From Dimargaris cristalligena (lineage: Eukaryota > Kickxellomycota > Dimargaritomycetes > Dimargaritales > Dimargaritaceae): a stretch of 64,000 nt of DNA. The DNA lies in the NCBI GenBank assembly GCA_027576995.1, contig JANBQC010000051.1, positions 1 through 64,000 of the forward strand, read 5' to 3'. The notes under the pieces were generated by a model. It was given only the letters and a program-made list of their open reading frames with translations. It had not been told where the DNA came from and did no database searches. Position numbers and translations under genes: made by a program. This document shows, piece after piece, positions 48,001 through 55,747 of this stretch (position 1 is the stretch's first letter; every line of letters starts with the position of its first letter).

Positions 48001-49977
48001 GGGGGAGGCTTCAGTAGCACCCCCAGCCCCACGGAGGCCCGACCATCCATGGCCGATTTATCCACAGCCCGGGGCTTAGCTGCCGGAAATGCCCGTTTGG
48101 TACCTGGCCTCGGCTGGCTGTTGCAGAACATGATCGAGCTGTGCTACGACGTGACTGATCATATTGTGGATAACGAACAGCTGGTGTATTTTGAGAAACG
48201 GCGGCGCATTCAAGCCCTTATTTCCATTTGCGACAAGCTATGTCAGGAGCCCCGCGGCCAACTCCCACCGGCCACCCCTAATTTCCCCTTCCTAACTGTA
48301 TATGGCGACCTGCCGGCACTTCCATTCCGGCGAGCGGCCGAGGTCGCGGCCAATGAGAACACCCACATACATACCTACCACTCTAATAGCCACGGTGGTC
48401 CCATGAATCTCAAGCTGGTGCGACCATTCCACCGCCTGGTGGTTGACGAACAGGAGCGCTGCCGCCGGGAGGGCAAAGTGCGCGAGAAACTAGAGCGGGA
48501 AATCCGGGAATTATCATTAAGCCAGAAGCGCCGTGAACAGGAGCGGGACCGGCAGCTCAAGAAGCAACTCAAGGAACACCAGCACCGAAGGGCCAAGAGC
48601 GAGCAGCTCCTCAAAATGTCAAGTCTCATGCGGAGTGTAGCCCACCCGGTTCCTTCGGGCGCTAGAGCCGCAGCAGGTATTCGGCGCATGCCCTCTGTTA
48701 AGGCGGCCTTGGTGATTAACTTAATCAACTCCACCACCGATGTCGAGCACGCTTATACAAAACGCGACCACGTCTTCCGCATTATCACCGAAGAAGGGGG
48801 CCAGTACCTTATGCAGGCTAGCAGCAAGGAGGATATGTTGGACTGGATCAGATGTGTCCACGAGGCGGCTAAGGAAGCCGCTGCTCGGCGACTGACCGTC
48901 TTTGTCCAAGAGGCCAAGCGTAAGGAGGCCCGCCAAAGCCGGGAGACAGCCAACCCTGGTGGATCCATGGGGCCTGAACAAGAGTCCGATGAGGAGATTG
49001 ACGACCTGGTAGTTTCTGGACAATTGGGTGGGGGCAACGGACCGGCCCGGACGGCCGAATCAAGGGCCTTCGGGGTGGACCTGCATAGCCTTATGCCCCA
49101 TGGTCGCATCCCTCCATTTGTGGAGCGCTGTCTCTGCGAGATCGAGTCGCGTGGGTTAGAGGAAGTGGGTATCTACCGAGTGCCTGGCAGTGTGGCTGGT
49201 ATCAACAAGCTCAGGGATTTGTTTAACGAGGGTCACTGGGATATCGATTTGGCTGCCGACGAGTACTACGACATCAACGTGGTAGCTGGTGTGTTGAAGC
49301 TATTCCTTCGCGACCTTCCGGAACCCCTGCTCACATTCCAGCTCTACGAGGGCTTTATCAATGCCGCTGCCGTCGACGACTATAACGAGCGGTTATGGGC
49401 CATTAAGGATTTGATCCACGCCTTGCCCAAGTCCAGTTACACTCTCCTTAAGCGCATCATTGAACATCTAGAGCGGGTTACCGACTTTGAAGAGGTCAAC
49501 CACATGTACAGCACCAATCTCGCCATCGTCTTCGGGCCCACTTTACTGAAGCCACTACCTGGCCCCCATAGTTTCGGAACCTCCATGACCAACCTTGGCC
49601 ACCATCAGAATATCGTCAAGAATTTGATCCTCCAGTACCACTGGATCTTCGACGTGGAAGACGAGGCGGAAGCCATTCCCGATGCTGAAGTCAATAAGTC
49701 TCAGCAGGACTCCATCGAGGAGGAAGGCGAAGGCGAGGCGGACAGCAGCATGAGCATGGATCCGCCCCTTAGTGCTACTACCCAGACCACCCTTCCCGAT
49801 AAGTCTAGCACTGAATCTCTCTTGAGCCCAACCGAGCCATTAGACCAGGCCGCGGTGCAGTCAGAGCCATCGACCACGGCTTCCTTGAAGGCCCCCTCCA
49901 TCGATTCCGCCCTGCCTCCATCTGACGGTTTGGGCGACCTGATGGACGCCGTGAGCAACTGGAAAGTCAAATCCTAG
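42001..49977 (+). CDS. Giant Ras/Rho regulator: PH, two RasGEF modules, PH and RhoGAP
   Basis: One uninterrupted frame of 2,658 codons from the ATG at 42001. In order: a serine-rich start; a split PH domain at about 190-505 (MKEGYLNRK ... AVWVARFMASKA) with a long inserted loop; a RasGEF N-terminal module near 550-640; a CDC25-like catalytic module near 797-1070; a disordered middle with a polyalanine run near 1285; a second RasGEF N-module at about 1486-1610 (YPQYQASFFATYRS); a second CDC25-like module near 1750-1990; a basic coiled coil at 2147-2207; a second PH domain to about 2297; and a RhoGAP at about 2358-2546 with the arginine finger R2393 (GIYRVPG) and LKLFLRDLPEPLL. It should link Ras/Rap activation with Rho/Cdc42 inactivation at the cortex in polarity control. 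Catalysis by either GEF module is unproven. Confidence 0.92.
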   Translation: MSERVSPAKTARDPHNDHRSQDSTSAILSQRSRGPGSHSMPRRRPTTTYAHPSGYLGNTRSHINQGGSHGSENGRPPAKDARLIGAAGLSHMASPLAIGDRRPADRSISIDQRIPPSISTRVSSVYGFPSNMAHVSDLISPVYEQRKSSLMSFYPHRSPAVLPVPDYEPSPSPSPPTPGLGLTASSTNIMKEGYLNRKTDLNPLNPVSTALLARGWKVYRVMLKGSKLYFYKPPSEGELRKKFPFEGSPLSTASPRLPAPDMESFDGDDSAAAFQGLPLLEAEFDISAVPFIFESDVQGGTIVPPLSTRYMFGGLFTEVDLAKFKFKRYVCLLIFDDVVVVCKRKWVKQHKGVVGAVSNAFRLARSISTRGKDTDNCSMRSIDAQGRSPGYFTKWKQHAAYPLTIVDVVEAASTRLAVPTSSFNPSSHGRSTIYSQTNISSTSVMTTSSTMSTDFSSVAGSGNVQAFQMFVSKGKESSTRLFVANSANDKAVWVARFMASKAAFGRRLRQQHVRPASSQRSTVSSTYGSMVRPAASIDSRPSHSTGRNQRRRLYWSTERHPELVIFTPEEVSKSSKDYVIRAGTKTALVHELLFFTPDSAAHAGVDFDTYLMAFLCTYPCFMTPAEFVKELERYAELISSTEESGTQFMHNFSQLLARWCKWAISDISSDLADTLIKLSAKLIMPINMTLATQIKEDISLALKPPPEVKRAAKVEETPVAPPASKGAPKSQQVRFVDCPEPSSPASPRSPTSPSRLRSPRLLHKRSQGGMAAAINSAPAEPTLESQLNGDGLHPTLFLRLNPEVVAQQLYLYHWSLYYQYDPLAIRSFLTPELTRVAGALASVTDGGSVLDSIPASDHNANDPSLHSRALHFTILNPHFIVRLIHCHLLTDLPLTRHSKRSALIGHWIKVGEAARRMNDAVTWAAVAVALTSPALIRLFEAWKEVPLPLLQTVRDQWAPLLLEHDLVYSATLLSSPRPQLLVLRPPITLEPRGSASSKQFNPATLPPIPYCGTICQALEHIEHVEPTTLTIEEVRRLTTVRDQDAQFVNLRKFWTMYEIMWRAIRDSPVQQPVYTPPSTGLSRSSSRASINPRNSGGSSISLSSMKPALVVGALAQSIGGKSPTTAPANPALACLHAQLPPGVDISSVQPHLAYQNYFKSLDQYRGDNAHNSLVNEYDPKHLFHLSLLCEPSASEQYLAHHGQEIANLESVVSPLACPEVIVSTRLTHFLAIQGRLDMIPFRPSGDGMARPRLSSVNSNSMFHYGTSNSNGMAMSRESSVGSAAAAAAAAAIRPLTGFGLSSIISTVESSFGLLGNSGAGSAGGANHSSCGVGSNSSPLTSSPRVGPISVSNAHSDGAGNGRSDRRSPTQGPRMVKNRSNTSADGKIAISGPLPASLIKLSPQKENYPASETQSPSLRPSASVPRLKNKRSMSFPSSSGNTGSSELGTSAESTTDSVIRPDSPSPAPRSQSTPMGRSVSKSSFQAADLPAGVILTITSSDLLLKIQHFKNKTVRKRDGTTSCREELMVSVHGGSVERLVDVLIHGVRQYQNQLSTLSNRDATIALRGELQLDYPQYQASFFATYRSLANGLEVLNLLRMYYDGAPVYAKRLVALARECGDGGSSNPTSTNAITRATTLSRNEEVVVGDVKRRVLSLCDYWIRYFQADFLDSLSIRDAMIDFLQAVAQDTQLPGPLETTSPTSIRNRLLRSCLIPALVLSPLQTPTTPGKSSAPALCGTRFDTVAPSKMPSIDLQRFDPLALLNGLNFEATLLFSRTRPQDWLLTFSLLEAQTIDGLAWYPSRRTLVLSDEETVVGDILTVLETIKRVRPALDIAPDITPTAVGTVQTGESFLTKILPSAIQHLLFFHRNLRQWVISNLSDPNIDLETRVQYLLTWLEVLRICRTDPYRIAVHFVRDSLNANLSSNIAIPARALGPAVDRLHVPSFVEAAIASALVSPESRAFSKAWSEVAHLTNMATDTLEALLRYDGSFLEALHGSGQSGGGFSSTPSPTEARPSMADLSTARGLAAGNARLVPGLGWLLQNMIELCYDVTDHIVDNEQLVYFEKRRRIQALISICDKLCQEPRGQLPPATPNFPFLTVYGDLPALPFRRAAEVAANENTHIHTYHSNSHGGPMNLKLVRPFHRLVVDEQERCRREGKVREKLEREIRELSLSQKRREQERDRQLKKQLKEHQHRRAKSEQLLKMSSLMRSVAHPVPSGARAAAGIRRMPSVKAALVINLINSTTDVEHAYTKRDHVFRIITEEGGQYLMQASSKEDMLDWIRCVHEAAKEAAARRLTVFVQEAKRKEARQSRETANPGGSMGPEQESDEEIDDLVVSGQLGGGNGPARTAESRAFGVDLHSLMPHGRIPPFVERCLCEIESRGLEEVGIYRVPGSVAGINKLRDLFNEGHWDIDLAADEYYDINVVAGVLKLFLRDLPEPLLTFQLYEGFINAAAVDDYNERLWAIKDLIHALPKSSYTLLKRIIEHLERVTDFEEVNHMYSTNLAIVFGPTLLKPLPGPHSFGTSMTNLGHHQNIVKNLILQYHWIFDVEDEAEAIPDAEVNKSQQDSIEEEGEGEADSSMSMDPPLSATTQTTLPDKSSTESLLSPTEPLDQAAVQSEPSTTASLKAPSIDSALPPSDGLGDLMDAVSNWKVKS

Positions 49978-50548
49978 GGCGAGTCTCTCTTTTTCGAGCG
50001 TGCTTAAATACAGGCCCCATTTCGTTTAATGATTGGTCTTTTTACTTATACATACACCTGCCCGCACATTCCATACACACACACACATATATATATATAT
50101 ATGTGTGTGTGTTGAATGGCCACTTAGTGGTCCGGCTACCTGATTTGCCTTGCTGTTCTCAATTATTAACCCAACCGCTACCCATTATTATACACCCGCA
50201 TATATATTATCCAAGTCGACGTGTCGTGAGGTGGAAGCAGTCGCACCCGGCTATTAATTCTATCCAATTTACATTCTTCTATACTTACTCATGGTACGTA
50301 TTTCTGTATTCTCGCCTAATTTTTCTGACAATGTCAAGGTGGTGTTTTTTTTTAAAACAATAATTATGGACTCCCTCCGCTGACATTTAAGTCATTTCTC
50401 TGTTATTTCTTTTACATTTTACCTCATTATTCAAAACTGCAATTGCCCTAAATATAATTGATTGATTTATTAGCGAAAGTGCTTTTGGCAACTAATGACA
50501 AAGACTAGGAGATGAGGTGCAACTTTTATTAATGGGGGCGGGGGGAGT
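49978..50548. other. Tail-to-tail spacer
   Basis: 571 AT-rich bases between two gene ends, including the hairpin-forming microsatellite listed separately. Confidence 0.5.
50067..50118. repeat. Inverted (AC)n(AT)n(GT)n microsatellite, potential cruciform
   Basis: Roughly (AC)6(AT)8(GT)5 at 50075-50112. The AC arm pairs with the GT arm and the AT core with itself, and the flanks CATTC and GAATG extend the symmetry. It sits about 100 bases after the stop of the giant gene. Confidence 0.85.
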
Positions 50549-51830
50549 TTAGAAATAGAGGATGCTGTACGAGAATCCCTTGGGTATCACGGTGATTTTT
50601 TGGCCTGGTAGATAATAATTAAAACAGTCTAGAATGCGATCGCGGGTCTTCGACTGGCCTATTTGGGCTGAACCAAATACCGGCAGGATATGGCGCCAGT
50701 TCTTCTCCCAGCGCTTCAGATCAACGAGACATTTCATCAGCCGCGATTTGTCCTGTTCTGGGGCATCCTGGGGGAATCGGTATGGTATCGGCTGGTCAAC
50801 TTGGATGAGGGCGGCGATGAGAAAGTAGTAGGCGTAGAGCTCAATGGGCCGCCGGAAGTTCTGGAGGTAGGCGAACTCCACAAAGACGCCCAATTCATCA
50901 ACGCGCTTTTCGCGGGCCAGCAGGATAATCGCGTTGCGGTAGAGTCGCTTATAGACCACGTCGATGGCGTCGTACAGGTCGAAGGAGGGCGGATAGTGGG
51001 GTGCTTCGGGCAAGTACCGGTCTGCATCGGCGTACCACAGGGCCGCGCCGGCTTGGACCCGGGAGTAGTGTACCCACGAGCTAAGCGGGTCCGCCTCCGT
51101 CGTTGTCGTTTCCGTTGATGTCGATGCCGCCGTTGCGCGTTGCGTTAGCCACCGGAAGTGAAAATTACGGAACACCCGGAAACTTAGATCCGGGCGTTTA
51201 TGCAGGGTGACGGCCAGGAGGGGGAAGAGCCGGCGGTTGCCGCTTTCGTAGAGTTCGTAGATTTGGACCGTGCGTTTGGCAAACGGAACGTCCCAATCAA
51301 CGAACCCCCGTTCCATTAGGCGGAGGAGGGACTTGAAATCACTTAGTTCGAGTTGATAGGATAGGAGTTCCGAAATGCCTTCGGCTTTGTTGGTTTCCCA
51401 TAGATTGGAAAAGTAGAGACGGAGCTGTAGGGAAGTTGCCGTATGGTGGATATATCGATAGGGTTTGCTGTATATATATATATATGGATGTGTGTGTGTG
51501 TGTGTGTGGGTGTGCGTATAATGGTGGGGGCGAGTTAAGTCGGATGCGGTGAATAGACTTGGGGTGAAACAAGAGCTGGCTGGCTTAAGTGTGTGTGAAA
51601 TGATATATGAACCGATCCATCTACCAGCCATGCCTTTCAAAACAACCGCTTCGGTGGGTGAGCTCCGTTCGAATTATGATAAAACTACGGTGAGTGACTA
51701 GACTTACATCGATGGGGCAGGAGCTGTCGCATAGCTCATACTCAGGAACATCGTATTTCATTCCCCGTCCTCCGCTGAGTAGAACTGAAACGAAGGCCAG
51801 GGCCAGGATACCCATGTACAGAAACGCCAT
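50549..51830 (-). CDS. Unrecognised helical protein, possibly two exons
   Basis: The solid part is 51424-50549, 291 residues, opening after an acceptor CTACAG at 51425-51426. It is rich in leucine, tyrosine and arginine with repeated helix-like segments (FKSLLRLMERGFVDWDVPFAK, broken by a short TSTETTTTE linker) and ends KGFSYSILYF. The pattern recalls helical-repeat proteins such as PPR or TPR, but I recognise no family. The frame stays open upstream to an ATG at 51631, yet that would translate microsatellites as HTHTHT and YIYIY. A better first exon is 51830-51708: it starts with ATG, encodes a hydrophobic anchor (MAFLYMGILALAFVSVLL) and CDSSC, ends at GTAAGT in phase 0, and makes a 332-residue product with the repeats inside a 283-base intron. 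Confidence 0.5.
51471..51508. repeat. Compound (TA)n(TG)n microsatellite
   Basis: About seven TA units, a GGA interruption, then ten TG units. It is probably intronic in the minus-strand gene. Confidence 0.8.
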
Positions 51831-52239
51831 CAAGAATAAGGAGCACTTTTTTGGGCAAATGCAAATATTGCCGATTAAAATGCTCCGATTGGGGCGTGGG
51901 TAGTAAGTAGTAGTGATACTAAGGCGACAAGTGAGACTATACAGTCTGCTAATTAGTAGTTTCCTCCTGAATATCGCCCAATCATGGAAATTGTCCCTAA
52001 AGAAGGCGGCCCAAGTCAGGAGATTAAACCAATAATTTCGGAATCTTATTATGCAGTAGGGTATAAAAATAGTAAAATATGGGAACTGGTGAGATCGAGT
52101 CGAGGGGGAGTAATATATACCCGTCGAGGTCAACTTTCGACCGGCTAGATGGGTTACTTATAAAGGGGATGGCCGGCATCATAATAGCTCTCCCGCCCCA
52201 TCCCGCCCACTTTTAATCCTCCCTCCCCCAACAGGTGCG

Positions 52240-52822
52240 ATGTTGGGTGTGACCGTAAGTCGGCCAATGGCGGGTGTTTGGACCCTAATGGGTCCGTCGA
52301 GTCGCAACTGTTCAGAAACTGTTAGTATATTTGGCACATTGGGTAACACTTGTAGATCGAAGGAGGCGCAGTGGCCCTTTCTCTCCACTGCAGCAACAAC
52401 GGAGATAATCCCTCGTTTAATAGTGCTAACATGGGCCGAATTCGTTGAACAGCTGAACGGTGAGTGAGGGGAGTCTCTAGCGATTAATCATCTCCTCTTG
52501 CTAAATATGTAAGAAGGGTTCCACAGCCAGGTGCGCCTCGTCTTGTACAGAAGCGGTATTCACCCACCCAATCTTTATGATTGGGAGACTTGGTTGAACT
52601 TCCCTTGCCCGGCCGCTTCTCAGCCACCAGACAGACACACCAACGAAGAAGTCGTGTAAGCTCTGATTAGCTGGCATGTCATATCCCAGTTGTAGCCAGC
52701 GATGGTGCCCCCCTGCTGACAGGATCGTGTACTTTCGTAAAAGTATTCACAAGCGGCTCCCTCATCCATCACAACACGTACATGCTATTTCTCTTATGTG
52801 TCCCCTTCCTGATGAATCCTAA
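52240..52822 (+). CDS. Possible REV7-like HORMA protein, truncated
   Basis: Three segments join in phase: 52240-52459 (donor GTGAGT), 52517-52655 (donor GTAAGC) and 52723-52822 (acceptor CTGACAG), giving 152 residues. The junction region reads LTWAEFVEQLNGFHSQVRLV then LYRSGIHPPNLYDWETW. This resembles the start of the Rev7/MAD2L2 HORMA domain, where a CEFLE helix is followed by a LILFYRxVYPP turn. The first 50 residues look non-coding, so the true first exon may differ, and I could not find the C-terminal safety-belt half. It may be a short model, a decayed copy, or chance. If real, the protein would be the accessory subunit of DNA polymerase zeta in translesion synthesis. Confidence 0.33.
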
Positions 52823-53234
52823 ACAGAGCACCGTCTATATGGTGCCGCCTTGTATTTCATTTGCAGGCTTTTTGACCCAACAGGGACTGCCGCACTGTAA
52901 TATTTTAAGCTATTAGTTTCACGGATTTCTCTCGTACAGAAACGGCCACATCCTCGAGCTAGCATAGCCGAATACCATCATCTAGCAAAAGGGCCGGGGT
53001 GTAGTGAAATGGTCTTTATGAGTATTTAAAATATAGCCGCTGGCGTCTAGATATGTGTATGTATAGCGGACTATAAGGAAACCCCACCGGAGAGGCGCCC
53101 TAATTAATCAGATGGGTCAGTTTACCCTCCCTCTAGCTTTCAATTTTAAACCGGTTGCCGGGTGTTTCGCCACTGGCGAGGGTCCCAATATATATATATA
53201 TATTTGGGTATATAAAAAGAAGACGATTTGTGAT
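52823..53234. other. Spacer with (AT)n run
   Basis: 412 bases up to the end of ETFA, with an (AT)7 run at 53189-53202. It may hide remaining exons of the REV7-like candidate, but none is visible to me. Confidence 0.4.
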
Positions 53235-54808
53235 CTATTTGGCAAGTTTCTCGGTCATTTCGGGAAGAATCTTGAATACATCACCAACCAGGCCGTAGTC
53301 GGCAATCTGGAAAATGGGGGAATCAGCGTCCTTGTTGACGGCCACAATGACCTTGCTGTCCTTCATACCGGCCAGATGCTGGATGGCGCCAGAGATACCC
53401 AAAGCAATGTAAAGCTGGGGAGCAACAATCTTACCGGTTTGGCCAACCTGGAGGGAATTGTCACAGTAGCCGGCATCGACGGCGGCTCGGGAAGCACCGA
53501 CTGAGACATCAAATTGGATATAGGGAATTGGTCAGAAAACGGAATATGTAGCGGATACAATAGTAGTGGATAGGCCAACGTGAGCAAGGGAGTAAGATAC
53601 GCGAAGGAATTGAAAGGGCGACGAGCTCTCGCCCGAATCTCTGGTGCGTATATATATATATACCCAGATTTCAATCTAGTAAAATTAAAACCAAGTCAGG
53701 CCTATTTAACTAAAGTACACCGATTCCAAGTGAACTTACCAGCAGCACCCATGGCATCGGCCAACTTGTAGACCAGCTCGAAGTTCTCCTTGCTCTTTAG
53801 GGCACGGCCACCGCTCACGACGATTTTGGCACTGGCCAGTTCGGGGCGATCACTCTTGCTGAGCTCCTCGCTTACCCACTCGGTTGGGGAAGCCTTATCG
53901 GCCGAAGGGGCGGCCTCGACGGGGGCAGCCGCCTGGGCGTTGGTCTTGGCGGCCGGGAAAGCGGTGGTACGCACGGTGATCACCTTGATGGGGTCGATGG
54001 ATTTGACGGTGGCGATGGCGTTACCGGCGTAAACGGGGCGGACAAAGGTATCGGCGCTTTCGATGGCCGTGATATCCGAGATTTGGGCCACATCCATCAG
54101 GGCGGCCGCGCGGGGCAGGATGCTCCGGCCAAAGGCGGTGTGGCCGGCGAGGATATGCTTAGCACCCATCTGCTTCTGAGTGGCAACCACTAAGGGTGCG
54201 TAGACCTCGGGCAGACCATGGTCGTAGGCGGCATCATCGGCCACCACCACATTGGCAACTCCCTCGAGCTTGGAGACCTCCTCGGCGACCTTCTGGGCGT
54301 TATTTCCGGCCACCAGAGCGGTGATCTTTTCGCCGAGTTTACCGGCAGCAGTCAGGGCGTTCAGAGAAGCGGCGGCGACAGTTTGGTTCTTGTGCTCAAC
54401 CACAAGGAGGGTGGCCAATTTGTGAGAGGACGCACTGAAGCAGCGCACGGAGGACTAGAGAGGGGGAAGTAGGGTGGCCCGCCAGTGGAAGGAAGAAAAA
54501 TCAAGTATAATACACCGGCCGGAGGTACTGTTAGGGTCTGGGGAATCATGGCGTGATAACCGCTCAGTAGTTTCCATTCTGCTGCTGAAAAAGCACGTGA
54601 AGGCCGCTACTATACTATATCGTAGGAGTTGGATAGGTGGTCAGACCAATGGTGTTGCCGCCTCCCCGCCCAACCTTGGCCATGGGCCGGTTTAGCCCCA
54701 TGCAGCGGGAAAATAAGCCAAAGGGAGATTGGGGCTTACCTGTTGGGACCAAGTGGCCGGTTGCCGGGTCAGCGAGCGAAGAGCAGCGGGACGAATGGGA
54801 GCCAGCAT
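53235..54808 (-). CDS. ETFA: Electron transfer flavoprotein alpha subunit
   Basis: Three minus-strand exons, 54808-54740, 54454-53740, 53500-53235, closing at 349 residues. Exon 1 is almost purely a mitochondrial presequence ([20 protein letters not shown]). The N-terminal domain ([14 protein letters not shown]) is followed by the FAD domain: [16 protein letters not shown], then [37 protein letters not shown] and [19 protein letters not shown], the phrases that bind FAD. With ETF-beta it takes electrons from matrix acyl-CoA dehydrogenases and passes them to ETF-ubiquinone oxidoreductase. It therefore acts downstream of branched-chain amino-acid breakdown, whose E1-alpha gene lies 7 kb away (no linkage of control implied). 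Confidence 0.97.
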
Positions 54809-54943
54809 AGCGGAGGTGAGGGTGGATAGTATTATAGAGTGAGGGTGGTATGGAGTTAAAGGGTATTTAGCTAGCAGTGGCTAAATTAATAAAGAACAAA
54901 AAGGGGACGCGCTGGCTGGGATGAAGGTAAGAAAGAGATAGGA

Positions 54944-54962
54944 GGGAAGGAAGGAAGGAAGG
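54944..54962 (+). repeat. (GGAA)n microsatellite
   Basis: Four to five GGAA units in the ETFA upstream region. Confidence 0.7.
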
Positions 54963-55245
54963 AGTATGTGACTAGCAATTGTAGACCTCGTTGCAGCTGA
55001 ATATACCACCGTGTAGCCGTGAGCGTGACTGTAATAGTAGGTATTTTGGGGGAGGGTTCTTATCTGCTGCTGATAGGGAAGGGACCTTTTCACACACCTA
55101 TAGTCAGGCCACTGGCCTATCATCACTATCTCTTTCTCTGCCACAATAGTTAACATGTGATGTATATATCATATATAGTAAAATCAACCCACTAGCCGCA
55201 TACAAGGTGGGGGGGTGGTAGGGCCAGGCCAGTTACTATATGCGC

Positions 55246-55249
<4 letters not shown>

Positions 55250-55277
<28 letters not shown>
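55250..55277 (+). repeat. (GA)14 microsatellite
   Basis: Perfect GA run, about 70 bases upstream of the TATA-like element of the sphingomyelinase-like gene. Confidence 0.85.
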
Positions 55278-55280
<3 letters not shown>

Positions 55281-55347
55281 GCTACGGTTGTATGCGCTAC
55301 CCACCTAGTTTTCTTTTATAGCGCAGCAGCAGCGGGGGCTACAATGG

Positions 55348-55355
55348 TATAAAAA
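55348..55355 (+). promoter_or_regulatory. TATA box candidate of the sphingomyelinase-like gene
   Basis: TATAAAAA, 393 bases before the ATG. If used, the leader would be about 360 bases, or contain an intron. Confidence 0.4.
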
Positions 55356-55747
55356 GCAACCCTACAATAGTGATATTATTGTATTGTCCTATCAGCAACC
55401 TTCCCTATAACCCAGAGCCACTATTACTTTGTCCTGCCTCCATTCCTTCTTTCCATCTATCTTTAAAGCCAACGTCATTCACTTACTTGACCAGTTAGTT
55501 CTCCCTTATCTATTTAGTTAGCTTTCCTTCTTTCTGAAACAACCTGCATCATTTTTTTCACCGCCCTTCTTGCGTGACACCAACCCAGTTATCTAGACTG
55601 CATCTCTGAGTCCTCCGCTGGGACCCAGCTTCATCTAAGCCTACTATTATTTGTATCACCCTTGTACCCATAGCCCCGACTCTCGCTCCAACCCGTCCGC
55701 CGGTAACAATTCCCTGAGTATACTTCTTTCCTACTCTCATTGTGACT

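Larger units (their letters stand above)
54809..55747. promoter_or_regulatory. Divergent promoter region ETFA / sphingomyelinase-like
   Basis: 939 bases between divergent ATGs with two purine microsatellites. The 390 bases before the plus-strand gene are pyrimidine-rich after a TATA-like element. Confidence 0.4.
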
